Shown one piece after another: positions 34,314 to 43,222 of a stretch of 64,000 bases of DNA; position 1 is the first letter of the stretch; every line of letters starts with the position of its first letter. The notes beneath the pieces were generated by a model. It searched no databases. It was not told where the DNA came from and saw nothing but the letters and a program-made list of their open reading frames with translations. The stretch is from Chloroflexota bacterium (GTDB lineage Bacteria > Chloroflexota > Anaerolineae > Aggregatilineales > Phototrophicaceae). Made by a program: the position numbers and the translations under genes. The stretch lies in contig JAEZAF010000255.1 of the NCBI GenBank assembly GCA_023430545.1, positions 124,001-188,000 of the forward strand, given 5' to 3'.

Positions 34314-34892
34314 ATGTCTAGTGAACACGATCTCGAAACCGTAAAAATCAGCAATAAGGACTTATTGGCTGTTCATGGCAGTATGCTGGAGGGATTAAGC
34401 CAGCTATCCGATTATTTCGGGTTCAGCAAGGTGATGGGGCAGTTATACGGTGCACTGCTTCTGAATAAGGACCCACTTTCGCTCGATGACCTGATGGAGA
34501 CGCTGAGCATCTCCAAGGCCAGTGTCAGTATGAATATGCGTACGCTGGAGCATCTGGGGATGGTGCGGCAGGTGTGGCTACATGGCCGGGGCGGACGCCG
34601 CAAGTATTATGAGGCCGAAACTGACTTCTTGCAGATTATCTCCAGTATTCTTAAAAGCCGTGAGATGCGCGATCTGGATCGTGCGCTGCACATTATGCAG
34701 GAGAATATCGAACGGTTAAACGTCTCTATGCCCGATATGAACGATGCGGAGAAAGAACTGGCCGCTGTCTATATTGACCGTATCAGCCATATGCAGACGA
34801 TGTTCCGTTTTGCCCAGACCCTGATTTCGTCGATCCTGAGCCGCCTGACTGATCTGGAAATTGAGGATATTTCGAATATCGAACTGCGCTAG
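34314..34892 (+). CDS. GbsR/MarR-type transcriptional regulator
   Basis: This is a 192-residue winged-helix regulator. The N-terminal helix covers LLAVHGSMLEGLSQLSDYFG and the HTH is at about 60-90 (SLDDLMETLSISKASVSMNM, then RTLEHLGMVRQVWLHGRGGR). This pattern matches the GbsR branch of the MarR family. The C-terminal half is helical and probably a dimerisation or sensing part. It is the last gene of the exporter cluster, so it is likely to control it. No inducer can be inferred. Confidence 0.87.
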   Translation: MSSEHDLETVKISNKDLLAVHGSMLEGLSQLSDYFGFSKVMGQLYGALLLNKDPLSLDDLMETLSISKASVSMNMRTLEHLGMVRQVWLHGRGGRRKYYEAETDFLQIISSILKSREMRDLDRALHIMQENIERLNVSMPDMNDAEKELAAVYIDRISHMQTMFRFAQTLISSILSRLTDLEIEDISNIELR

Positions 34893-34902
34893 CGCCTGTG
34901 AG

Positions 34903-35628
34903 TCACTGTCGTGTTGTGGCGTTGTCTGACTCCGTTTCCTGCTGTCGAGATATCTCTGGCAGGGTTTCCACCAGAATCATCTGCGCGACGTTATGCCCGA
35001 TAACGCGGTGCGAACCGTCAATATCGATGGTTAAGGGACCTGCAAAAGGTTCCTTATCCACTACCTGAAGAACAGTATCCAGCTTAAATCCCCGATCCAG
35101 CACATATTGCAGCATACCAGTATCTTCCACAATCAGACGCGCCACCACCGCTGGACACTCTGCTGGCAGATCGGCCAGTGAAACCAGTTCGCGGTCGATG
35201 ATACTGCCATCGGCGGTTGGAATTGGGTCACCGTGAGGATCAAGGTCGGGATTGCCGAGCTTGATCGCCAGTGCTTCGATAAACCGGTCGGAGACTGCAT
35301 GCTCGAGGTTCTCCGCCTCGTCATGTACTTCGTGTAAGTCGTAACCCAGTTCCTTTACAAGGTAAAGCTCAATCAGGCGATGACGCCGGACCACCTGCAA
35401 TGCGACGATGCGTCCGGGTTCAGTCAGCACCACGCCATGATATTTGCGATAGTGAACCAGACCGGCTTCCACCATCCGGCGTGCCATATCGGTGACAGAA
35501 GGGGCTTTGATGCCCAGCGTCTCAGCGAGCGCGTTCGTCGAAACACGATCCATCGAGTGTTCGAGTTCGTAAATCGCTTTCAGAAAGTTCTCGACCGCCT
35601 TGGAGTGGTTTGGTGCATTGTTGTTCAA
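34903..35628 (-). CDS. DtxR/MntR-family metal-dependent repressor
   Basis: This is a 241-residue regulator. The winged HTH is at about 10-70 (KAVENFLKAIYELEHSMDRV, then LGIKAPSVTDMARRMVEAGL). The dimerisation and metal-binding domain has HRLIELYLVKELGYDLHEVH and AENLEHAVSDRFIEAL, with the expected Glu and His ligands. The C-terminal FeoA/SH3-like domain (about 155-225) includes IDGSHRVIGHNVAQMILVE. With this third domain it resembles iron-sensing DtxR/IdeR more than MntR. Targets are probably metal uptake genes, none of which are in the window. It converges with the GbsR-type gene. Confidence 0.93.
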   Translation of the reverse strand: MNNNAPNHSKAVENFLKAIYELEHSMDRVSTNALAETLGIKAPSVTDMARRMVEAGLVHYRKYHGVVLTEPGRIVALQVVRRHRLIELYLVKELGYDLHEVHDEAENLEHAVSDRFIEALAIKLGNPDLDPHGDPIPTADGSIIDRELVSLADLPAECPAVVARLIVEDTGMLQYVLDRGFKLDTVLQVVDKEPFAGPLTIDIDGSHRVIGHNVAQMILVETLPEISRQQETESDNATTRQ

Positions 35629-35681
35629 TGATCTGTCACTTCATTATAAGGGCACAGGTATCCAAATATCATAGCACACGC

Positions 35682-37850
35682 CTAGATTTCAACATCCAGC
35701 CCAAAACTATCCTGCATGAACATCTGCTGGCTGTCGAAGGCATCTTCATCCAACGGGCAGGCGTGATACTGGGCATCCGAGCGCAGTTCCCATGAGCGGA
35801 TCCTTGATTCCATGTCGGTTGCCAGAATTCGCAGGACTTTGCGGCGCAGATGTTCATCCAGAATAGGGAAGACCGTTTCCACACGGTTATAAAGATTGCG
35901 GCGCATCATGTCTGCGCTGCCGAGATATAGGCGGCGATCTTCCGGTGCGTTGTGGAAGTAGTAGATGCGTGCGTGTTCGAGATAGCGTCCGAGATTGCTT
36001 TTGACACGGATATTCTCGCTGATACCGGGCAGACTGGGACGCAGGCAGCACAATCCGCGAATAATCAGATCGACCTGTACGCCAGCCTGTGAAGCCTGAT
36101 AGAGTTTCTGGATGATGACATCCTCTTCCAGTTGATTCATTTTGAAAATCAGATGCGAGGGCTTGCCCTGTTTCGCTGCTTCAATCTCGTTGTCGATCAG
36201 CGAAATAAAGGTTGGCAGCAGATATTCCGGCGCGACGAGCAGGCGTTTATAGGTGGTCTTCGGGGCATAACCCGTCAGGCGGTTGAACAGCCGAGTGACA
36301 TCCGCGCCGATTTCAGGATCACAGGTAAAGTAACCGAGATCGGTGTACATCCGTGCGGTGCTGGCGTTGTAATTCCCCGTCCCCAGATGAACATAACGCC
36401 GCACCTGATCGCCTTCCTTGCGGACAACTAACGCGACCTTGGAATGTGTTTTGACTGCAAATTCCTCGACACCGTAAGTCACATGGACACCGATATGTTC
36501 AAGTGCGCGTGCCCACTCAAGATTATTCTCTTCATCAAAGCGAGCTTTGAGTTCTACCAGCACTGCTACCTGTTTGTTGTTATCGCGCGCTTCCATCAGC
36601 GACTGAACGATGGGCGAGTTTTTGCCAACGCGATACAGCGTCGCCTTGATCGCCAGCACGTCCGGATCGCGGGCTGCCGTGCGGAAGAAGTCTTCGACTG
36701 GTGCGAATGAGTCATAGGGATGATGAATCAGGATATTTCCCTGACGTATGGCTGAGAAGATATCCATGCCCTGACTGCTGTATTCAAGGCTGCGCGGCAC
36801 GACCACCGGAAATTTGAGATCGGGGCGGTCGATATTCTGGAGTTCAAAGAGGCTGGATGAACCGAGTGCGCCACTGATGCGATAAACATCACGGTCCGGC
36901 TCGACCTTCAGTTCCGAGATGAGGCGGGTCAGCATCAGATTGCTGATTTCTTCCGGGACACTCAAGCGGACGACCGACCCGAACCGACGTTCCTTGACAC
37001 TGTTTTCAATCAGTGCGCTGATATCATCGAGTTCGGGTTCCTTCTCGTGTTCGTAGTCGATGTCCGCATTGCGGGTTACACGGAAAGGATACTGCTCGAT
37101 GACCTTCATTCCGGGGAAGAGCAGGTCGAGATTGTCCGCTATAAAGTCGTCGATCCAGACGAAACGTAACTGATCTGGCGAGGCCATATCCCCCGCGCTG
37201 CCGAAGCGGCGCATGAGGGCATTCAGATCGATTAGACGGGGCAGGGCTTCCGGAATTTTAATACGCACAAACTCATAATGATCGGTCTGTGCGGGTAAGC
37301 CTTCGACTTTTGCAGCCAGCTTCTCTCGGATCAGATAGACGCCGAGATTTAAGCTCAGATTGGAGATAAACGGGAACGGGCGGGCGTGATCTGCTGCGAG
37401 CGGTGTCAGCACCGGATAAATCTCTTCGGAGAAATAGGTCCGCAGAACCTGACGTTCGGCATCTGAGAGGCTGGAAACAGCGACAATCGAGATGCCTTCA
37501 CGCTCCAGTTCATCCAGAAGCTCACGCATGATGATACGCTGCTCGTTCATCAGGGCTGTGACACGAGTCCGAATAGCGGCCAGCAGTTGAGGCGGGGTAT
37601 AACCATCTGGCCGTGCGCTGTGAATCCCGAGCTTATGCTTCTGTACATAGGCCGAGACGCGTACCATGAAGAATTCATCCAGATTGTTGCCGACAATCGC
37701 GATGAATTTCATGCGCTCCAACAGTGGAATGGAGAGGTCTTTGGCGAGAGCCAGCACGCGTGTATGGAAATCAAGTGTGCTGAGTTCCCGGTTGATAAAA
37801 TTCTCAGGTGTTAATTCTGGTAAACCCTGAAGCATCTTTTCTGTGAGCAT
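35682..37850 (-). CDS. ppk1: Polyphosphate kinase 1
   Basis: This is a 722-residue enzyme that reversibly polymerises the gamma phosphate of ATP into polyphosphate. All four domains are visible: the N-terminal domain starting INRELSTLDFHTRVL, the head domain, C1 with the catalytic His region KTHSKVALVVR near 450-460 and YVHLGTGNYNASTARMYTD, and C2 with IIRGLCCLRPSLPG and RVKSNLGRYLEHARIYYF near 620-650. Length and motifs are typical. It acts at the membrane or in the cytoplasm in phosphate and energy storage. It is downstream of the M3 peptidase gene in the same direction, with a GC-rich hairpin between them. Confidence 0.97.
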   Translation of the reverse strand: MLTEKMLQGLPELTPENFINRELSTLDFHTRVLALAKDLSIPLLERMKFIAIVGNNLDEFFMVRVSAYVQKHKLGIHSARPDGYTPPQLLAAIRTRVTALMNEQRIIMRELLDELEREGISIVAVSSLSDAERQVLRTYFSEEIYPVLTPLAADHARPFPFISNLSLNLGVYLIREKLAAKVEGLPAQTDHYEFVRIKIPEALPRLIDLNALMRRFGSAGDMASPDQLRFVWIDDFIADNLDLLFPGMKVIEQYPFRVTRNADIDYEHEKEPELDDISALIENSVKERRFGSVVRLSVPEEISNLMLTRLISELKVEPDRDVYRISGALGSSSLFELQNIDRPDLKFPVVVPRSLEYSSQGMDIFSAIRQGNILIHHPYDSFAPVEDFFRTAARDPDVLAIKATLYRVGKNSPIVQSLMEARDNNKQVAVLVELKARFDEENNLEWARALEHIGVHVTYGVEEFAVKTHSKVALVVRKEGDQVRRYVHLGTGNYNASTARMYTDLGYFTCDPEIGADVTRLFNRLTGYAPKTTYKRLLVAPEYLLPTFISLIDNEIEAAKQGKPSHLIFKMNQLEEDVIIQKLYQASQAGVQVDLIIRGLCCLRPSLPGISENIRVKSNLGRYLEHARIYYFHNAPEDRRLYLGSADMMRRNLYNRVETVFPILDEHLRRKVLRILATDMESRIRSWELRSDAQYHACPLDEDAFDSQQMFMQDSFGLDVEI

Positions 37851-37908
37851 TCCCGCCTTTGACCATTTCCTGACTGCATCATGCGTCAGCTATTCATCAT
37901 TTGAACGC

Positions 37909-37930
37909 GGGCGGGGACACGGCCCCGCCC
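37909..37930. repeat. GC-rich palindrome, possible dispersed repeat
   Basis: GGGCGGGG and CCCCGCCC flank a 6-base loop (ACACGG) in the 158-base gap between the M3 peptidase and ppk1. There is no T-run. The arms resemble those of the hairpin at 2377-2407, so it may be one copy of a scattered palindromic element. The remainder of the gap has nothing recognisable. Confidence 0.45.
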
Positions 37931-38008
37931 CTATACGCTTATTTGATATACAGCACCGGGCAAGCCCGGACTGTGGTTGTGACTATGCTTAAAACGCAGA
38001 TATATCTG

Positions 38009-39718
38009 TTATACCGCATTTGCGGTGTGTTCGAGATCATTGATCACTGATTCGACGAGATCAACGGCCTGCTGAAGGGTTTCGGCATCCAGTGCGAAGC
38101 GTGCACCCGCGGCATCGAAGAGTGAAGTCAGTGATACTGTGCCGCCGAGAGCGAGCGCCGAGCGGTAACTTTCAACGGCCTTCTGCTGATCTTTCCTGGC
38201 ATTGGCCCATACCTGCACGGCACCAAGCTGCGCCAGCCCGTATTCGATGTAGTAAAACGGGATCTGGAAGATATGCAGCTTGCGATGCCAGCCGGTCTGC
38301 TTGACATCCTCAAGGCCAGTATAGTCGATGCCGACCATGAAGCGATCCCACAGTTCTGCCCATTTGGTATCGCAGTTCTGCGGATCGCTGGCGGCGGCAT
38401 GGTTGGTATAAACCCAGTGCTGGAAGGCATCGACGACGGCCATATACGGCCAGAACTTGATGATCCCTTCAAGATGCTCGATCCGTGCGCGGGCGGCTTC
38501 GGTTTCAGAGTAGAAGCCATCCTCATCGGTGAAATAAGGCGCGGCTAGCAGCTCCATAGACATCGACGCGACTTCAGCAAACTCGACGGGCATATCCTGC
38601 TGGGCGAAGTATTTCAGGCGGGATGCCTCAAATGCGTGGAAGGCATGACCGCCTTCATGCAGCATGGTCTGTACGTCTTCATGAATGCCCACCGCGTTCA
38701 TGAAGATAAAAGGCCGTGCCGCCAGCGCGAATTCAGTACAGTAGCCGCCGGGAGCCTTTCCCTTGCGATTATCGAGATCCAGCAGATTTTCTTCCCGCAT
38801 GATTTTGAAATAGCCGCCAAGCTCCGGGTCAACCCGGTCAAAGATCTGCTGTGTACGACGTTCCAGTTCTTCGACTGTGGTGTAGGGGCGCAGGGGTGGA
38901 GCCTTTGTGACCTCGACTTCCAGATCCCACGGGCGAAGGCTGTCAAAGCCGAGACGCTGCTGCCTACGCTCATAAATCCGCCGCGCGGCAGGCACCACGA
39001 CCTGTTCGATGGCATCCTGAAAGCGGACACTGTCCTCAGGAGTGTAATCGAAGCGTTTCATCGCTTGCCACACATAGTCACGATAATTCGCTTTTCCGGC
39101 ATTTTTCGCAATCTGGCCGCGAATATCCATCAACTGTGTCCAGATTTGGTTCAGCTTGTCGCGATCCTGAAGCGTGCGCTGCATCGCCAGTGTCCATGCT
39201 TTTTCGCGGATCTCGCGGTTGGGGTTCTGCATCTCGATGCTGAGCTGGCTGAGGGTGATCTCTTCGCCATTCCACTCGACGGTCTGGGCACCGACTACCT
39301 TGTCATATTCCAATCCGAGCGTTTTTTGCTGCGTAAACAGCGGCAGATTCTCTTCGCGGAAGAGTTCAATATCGGCCTGAAACTTTTTCAATGGAATGTC
39401 AAAGTGTTCAGGCTTCAGGCCGCTGGAGACCAGTTTCGACTGAAGCTGGTTATCGTAGATCCGTAACTGGGGGATCACTTCTTCATTGAAGCGCAGAAAA
39501 CGTTGTTCAGCAGCTTCGTCGGTGGTATCCACTGTGACGGCAACATCGGTGCGGGCGGCGACTTCGGAAGCCAGCTTACTGACACTAGACCAGTTCAGCA
39601 TCCATTGATCAAGTGTTGTTTCCTTCAGATCCTGGGCGAGCAGTTCTTCATAGTAAGGCTGGAATTCGGCGATGCCCCAGTCAAGCGCTTCAAGGGCAGA
39701 GGATGGTACAGAACGCAT
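38009..39718 (-). CDS. M3-family oligoendopeptidase
   Basis: This is a 569-residue zinc metallopeptidase of the oligoendopeptidase F type that degrades short peptides in the cytoplasm. The zinc motif MLHEGGHAFHAFEASR (HExxH) is near residues 355-370, and the third ligand Glu lies in EFAEVASMSMELL. The C-terminal helices with WYRS-like contacts (FQIPFYYIEYGLAQLGAVQVW) are typical. The length is within the normal range. It lacks a signal peptide. The start follows a cluster of weak purines. No partner gene is obvious; ppk1 lies downstream and panC upstream. Confidence 0.94.
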   Translation of the reverse strand: MRSVPSSALEALDWGIAEFQPYYEELLAQDLKETTLDQWMLNWSSVSKLASEVAARTDVAVTVDTTDEAAEQRFLRFNEEVIPQLRIYDNQLQSKLVSSGLKPEHFDIPLKKFQADIELFREENLPLFTQQKTLGLEYDKVVGAQTVEWNGEEITLSQLSIEMQNPNREIREKAWTLAMQRTLQDRDKLNQIWTQLMDIRGQIAKNAGKANYRDYVWQAMKRFDYTPEDSVRFQDAIEQVVVPAARRIYERRQQRLGFDSLRPWDLEVEVTKAPPLRPYTTVEELERRTQQIFDRVDPELGGYFKIMREENLLDLDNRKGKAPGGYCTEFALAARPFIFMNAVGIHEDVQTMLHEGGHAFHAFEASRLKYFAQQDMPVEFAEVASMSMELLAAPYFTDEDGFYSETEAARARIEHLEGIIKFWPYMAVVDAFQHWVYTNHAAASDPQNCDTKWAELWDRFMVGIDYTGLEDVKQTGWHRKLHIFQIPFYYIEYGLAQLGAVQVWANARKDQQKAVESYRSALALGGTVSLTSLFDAAGARFALDAETLQQAVDLVESVINDLEHTANAV

Positions 39719-39777
39719 TCAGATATTCCCTTCAGGTTGTTTGTCAGTTGTCATTATGGCTTCAGAAGGCTGGCTGT

Positions 39778-40668
39778 TTAAGAGGATGGATTTCCCAGCA
39801 GTGCAGTCAAACCTTCAGTCGTGTTAAAAGTTTCCGGCAGCAGCAGATTATCGATTAACCGGGTGTTTCCCAACCTTGCAGCAACAGAGACCAGAAGCGG
39901 TTCGTCTGTCTCGTGTGTGATCTCTGTCAGTGTTCGTGCGTTTGTGACGGATATGTACTGGGGCACGATCAGTGAAGCTGATACCAGTTGTGAATTGACG
40001 GCTGCCTGCAGTTTGTCCGGTGAGCGTTCCCCTTGCTGATAATGTTCGCCTGCCAGCCGAAGCGCCTGATAAAGCAGTGGGGCGGCCGCGCGTTGCTCGG
40101 ACGTCAGGTAAACATTGCGCGAACTCATTGCCAGCCCATCGTCTTCACGCTGAGTCGGTGTCACGATGATCTCAACCGGGATGTTTAAATCGTAAACCAT
40201 CCGCCGGATAACGGCAACCTGCTGCGCATCCTTTTGTCCGAAGAAGGCGTAACCCGGCTGTGTGAGATTAAACAGCTTGCTGACGACAGTAGTGACACCG
40301 CGAAAGTGTCCTGGTCGGATGCTGCCTTCCAGCCCCTGCGTGATGTTCTCAACCTCGACATAGGTCTGAAATTCGTTGGGATACATGATCGATGGGGTAG
40401 GGGTGAACACACCGTCCACGCCGATTTCGTCCAGCATCCGCAGATCACGATCCAGATCACGTGGATAGCTGGAAAAATCTTCATTGGCGGCAAACTGTGT
40501 CGGATTGACGAAGATCGTCACGAGGACCGAACTGCACCGTTCACGCGCCTGCCTGACCAGCGTAAGATGCCCTTCATGCAGTGCGCCCATCGTCGGCACA
40601 ACGCCAACCGTACCCTGAAGCTGACGTCTTAAATCACGTATTTCTGTAACTGTGCTGGCGATATTCAT
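39778..40668 (-). CDS. panC: Pantothenate synthetase (pantoate--beta-alanine ligase)
   Basis: This is a 296-residue enzyme that joins pantoate and beta-alanine with ATP to give pantothenate, the precursor of CoA. The motifs VPTMGALHEGHLTLVRQA at about 24-41 (HxGH), TIFVNPTQFAANEDFSSYPR near 51-70, GQKDAQQVAVIRRMV near 150 and the KMSKS-like LAMSSRNVYL near 187 are present. It is preceded two bases upstream by panB and that gene overlaps the DUF2520 oxidoreductase, so the three form one operon. Confidence 0.98.
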   Translation of the reverse strand: MNIASTVTEIRDLRRQLQGTVGVVPTMGALHEGHLTLVRQARERCSSVLVTIFVNPTQFAANEDFSSYPRDLDRDLRMLDEIGVDGVFTPTPSIMYPNEFQTYVEVENITQGLEGSIRPGHFRGVTTVVSKLFNLTQPGYAFFGQKDAQQVAVIRRMVYDLNIPVEIIVTPTQREDDGLAMSSRNVYLTSEQRAAAPLLYQALRLAGEHYQQGERSPDKLQAAVNSQLVSASLIVPQYISVTNARTLTEITHETDEPLLVSVAARLGNTRLIDNLLLPETFNTTEGLTALLGNPSS

Positions 40669-40670
40669 GT

Positions 40671-41516
40671 TCAGGCGTCGCGTTCCTGCCGGAGCGCGGT
40701 GATGGTCTCGGACTTCATAGAGAATGTCTGCGCTTCTGTCGGAAAGTCGCCTTCCCGCACTTCACTCAGAAACTTGCTGATCGCTGCATTCATCATTTCA
40801 CCGAGTTCTGCGTAACGCTTGGCATGTTTCGGCATGAAATCCCCGGCCAGTGCCAGCAGATCGTGGAAAACCTGTACCTGTCCCGAGCATCCCGCACCGG
40901 CACCGATGCCAATGGTCGGGATCTCCAGTGATTCGGTGATGTAGGCCGCCAGTTCTCCGGGGACGAGTTCCAGCACGATGGCGAATGCACCCGCTTCCTG
41001 AAGTGCCAGCGCATCATCCAGCAGGCGGCGGGCTGATTCCAGTTCGCGGCCCTGAACGCGCCATCCACCAAACTGGTTAACGCTCTGCGGTGTGAGTCCG
41101 ATGTGACCCATGACAGGGATTCCCGATGCCACAATCCGCTGGACTGTTGGGGCCAGCATCGCGCCGCCTTCCAGCTTGACACATGATGCGCCACCGTCCT
41201 GCATCAGTTGGGCTGCATTTGACAGTGCCTGCTCGACACTGACGGAATATGTCATGAAGGGCAGGTCACAGACGATCAGCGGTCCCTGGGTGACACGGGC
41301 GACGATCTGACAGTGATAGATCATGTGCTCCAGCCGTACTGGAACCGTGGATGTGTGTCCCTGAATCACCATGCCGAGCGAGTCCCCAACGAGCAGCGCT
41401 GGAATACCCGCCATTTCACCGACACGGGCGCTCATGGCATCGTAAGCTGTGAGCATAGTGATCGGCTCGTTTTCCTGTTTCATCTTTTGTAAATCGCGTA
41501 TGGTCAGTCTTGCCAA
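40671..41516 (-). CDS. panB: 3-methyl-2-oxobutanoate hydroxymethyltransferase
   Basis: This is a 281-residue enzyme that makes ketopantoate from 2-oxoisovalerate and methylene-tetrahydrofolate. It shows the TIM-barrel metal site DSLGMVIQGH near 44 and VGDSLG, KLEGG near 113, GHIGLTPQSVNQFGG near 136 and IGIGAGAGCSGQVQVFHDLL near 202. The length is normal. Its 5' end overlaps the upstream DUF2520 gene by 13 bases, so translation is likely coupled. Confidence 0.98.
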   Translation of the reverse strand: MARLTIRDLQKMKQENEPITMLTAYDAMSARVGEMAGIPALLVGDSLGMVIQGHTSTVPVRLEHMIYHCQIVARVTQGPLIVCDLPFMTYSVSVEQALSNAAQLMQDGGASCVKLEGGAMLAPTVQRIVASGIPVMGHIGLTPQSVNQFGGWRVQGRELESARRLLDDALALQEAGAFAIVLELVPGELAAYITESLEIPTIGIGAGAGCSGQVQVFHDLLALAGDFMPKHAKRYAELGEMMNAAISKFLSEVREGDFPTEAQTFSMKSETITALRQERDA

Positions 41517-42418
41517 GATGCCTCATCCTGCTGTAATAAGTGTTCGATTTGAAATGTTGAAATACCTCTGGCGGTTAACAGGGGATAGGTCAGGCGTGCC
41601 AGTGCGCGATAAGCATTAACACCCGCTGGTGCATCCCGGTGCAAGACTCGCAGATGCTGGCTGACCGTGCCGGTATCGTTTCGCACTAGCGGCCCTGTTA
41701 AAGCCTCCGGGATGCCTTTTTTCTCAAGATTGGTCACAGTGGCCTGAAGCAGTGCATTCAGCGTAGCTGCTGCTGCTGACTCTGAAAATCCCGCCTGTGT
41801 GAGAAGCTGTTCTGCAAAGCCATATAGTGAAACCGTGTAATTGCTCGCCATTGCCAGAGCTGTGTGATACAGCACTTTCTGGCCTTCCTTCAGCCGGAAT
41901 GCGTTCGCGCCGAGTGCCTGTGCGATCTGCTCCATCCACATCAACAGCCGCTCATCGTCCGCTTCCAGTGCAAAGGTTACACCGTAGAAGCGGTCAGAAC
42001 GGCTCGATGCTGTAGCTGCAAAGGGTAGGGCAGGATGCAGGCTCCCGGTCATCCAGCCTAAGGGCTGAAGGGCAGCCAGTACCTGACGGTCATATGCCCC
42101 TGATGTATGCACTACCGCTTTTATCTGTGATGTAACGCTAGCTGCCTTGATTGCCTTTGCCGCTTCAGCGGCTACCTCTTCGATGACATCGTCACTCACA
42201 GTCAGTAGAGTGAGATCCGCTGAAGTCAGAACTTCAGCGGCTGACGTTGCCACGCGGCTGTCAAGCTGCTGTGCGATGCTGTCAGCATGTTCGGGGGTGC
42301 GGCTGAAGACCGAAACGATCTTAAAGCCGCACGCCTTCAGCGATAGACCAAGGGTGCTGCCCACATGTCCCGCACCGACAATGCCAATGGTAGGATATTG
42401 ACCCGCTATCAGGTTCAT
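41504..42418 (-). CDS. Rossmann-like/DUF2520 oxidoreductase, candidate ketopantoate reductase
   Basis: This is a 304-residue NAD(P)-binding protein. The dinucleotide motif TIGIVGAGHVGSTLGLSL is at about 10-27, and the catalytic-side SGAYDRQ and TGSLHPALPFA follow. The C-terminal helical DUF2520 domain (HTALAMASNYTVSLYGFAEQ onward) is complete. It shares an operon with panB and panC. The step between their products, reduction of ketopantoate to pantoate, has no other candidate here, as no classical panE is visible. A DUF2520-type protein called PanG was reported to do this in Francisella and some Firmicutes (from memory). The assignment is therefore a good inference but not proven. Confidence 0.83.
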   Translation of the reverse strand: MNLIAGQYPTIGIVGAGHVGSTLGLSLKACGFKIVSVFSRTPEHADSIAQQLDSRVATSAAEVLTSADLTLLTVSDDVIEEVAAEAAKAIKAASVTSQIKAVVHTSGAYDRQVLAALQPLGWMTGSLHPALPFAATASSRSDRFYGVTFALEADDERLLMWMEQIAQALGANAFRLKEGQKVLYHTALAMASNYTVSLYGFAEQLLTQAGFSESAAAATLNALLQATVTNLEKKGIPEALTGPLVRNDTGTVSQHLRVLHRDAPAGVNAYRALARLTYPLLTARGISTFQIEHLLQQDEASWQD

Positions 42419-42421
42419 AAA

Positions 42422-43216
42422 TTACGCCGGTCGGGTTGCGGTTGGCAGTGGTTCTTCCAGATAGATGTTGACTGTACAGGCGGCTGTCAGCGTGTTGGTG
42501 ATATCGAAGACGACCAGCCGGAACTGGTAAAGCCCTGTTTCATACAATGACGGGTTGAACTGTCCGAGAACGCCTTCCTCCCGGACTGGTGTGTCGCTGC
42601 TTTGCAGTGTCACAAAGCTGTTGAACGTCCCTGGCCCTTTCAGCTCAAGCTTGTATGAGGAGAAGTCGTCGGTAGAAGCCTGACCTTTCACCTCGATGAT
42701 CTGGAACACCTTCAGTCCATTGGCCGGAAGTGTCAGCTTTGCGCCCTCCTGATTGCAGCCGATGGCTTCAGGTGCATTTCTGACCAGTGTGCCGACTGCT
42801 GTTGGGGCAGGGGTTGGCGTAAAGAAGATCTGGTCAGCCGGATTCACATTCTGGAAGACCTCAATATCGGCATTGAAGCTCTGCGTAGCAGGTGGAAGCG
42901 GTGTGGGCGTGCGGAAGTCAATATCGACAATCGCTTCTACCTGCTGATCGTTATTCTGCTGGGTTTCGCGCAGTGTTGGAGCGACGACGTTCTGAATCCC
43001 GACAATTACCAGGCCGAGTTCAAAGAGAAGCAGCAGGGCGGTGAATGAATTGGCACTGCGATAGCGTGCAAACTCGCGCTCAAGCTCAAACTGCGTGGCG
43101 CGGTAAGACCAGCGCTGCGCATTCCAACGACGCCACTGAAGCAGCACGCCCAGACCGATAAAGATATAGAGAGCAATGGCGATGCGGTCGATGAAGTAAA
43201 TCAGATTGGCAAACAT
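42422..43216 (-). CDS. Hypothetical membrane protein with extracellular C-terminal domain
   Basis: This is a 264-residue protein. Two hydrophobic helices lie at about 7-26 (YFIDRIAIALYIFIGLGVLL) and 58-78 (FTALLLLFELGLVIVGIQNV), joined by a charged loop (EREFARYRSANS). The rest is predicted to be outside the membrane, with Thr/Pro-rich stalks (TPTPLPPATQ, FTPTPAPTA) and a beta-rich part with paired Cys residues (about 154 and 251). It belongs to no family that I recognise. It is between the DUF2520 and PNP genes, three bases from one and six from the other, and so is in the same transcription unit. This suggests a nonessential or accessory surface role. Confidence 0.7.
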   Translation of the reverse strand: MFANLIYFIDRIAIALYIFIGLGVLLQWRRWNAQRWSYRATQFELEREFARYRSANSFTALLLLFELGLVIVGIQNVVAPTLRETQQNNDQQVEAIVDIDFRTPTPLPPATQSFNADIEVFQNVNPADQIFFTPTPAPTAVGTLVRNAPEAIGCNQEGAKLTLPANGLKVFQIIEVKGQASTDDFSSYKLELKGPGTFNSFVTLQSSDTPVREEGVLGQFNPSLYETGLYQFRLVVFDITNTLTAACTVNIYLEEPLPTATRPA

Positions 43217-43222
43217 GGGACG

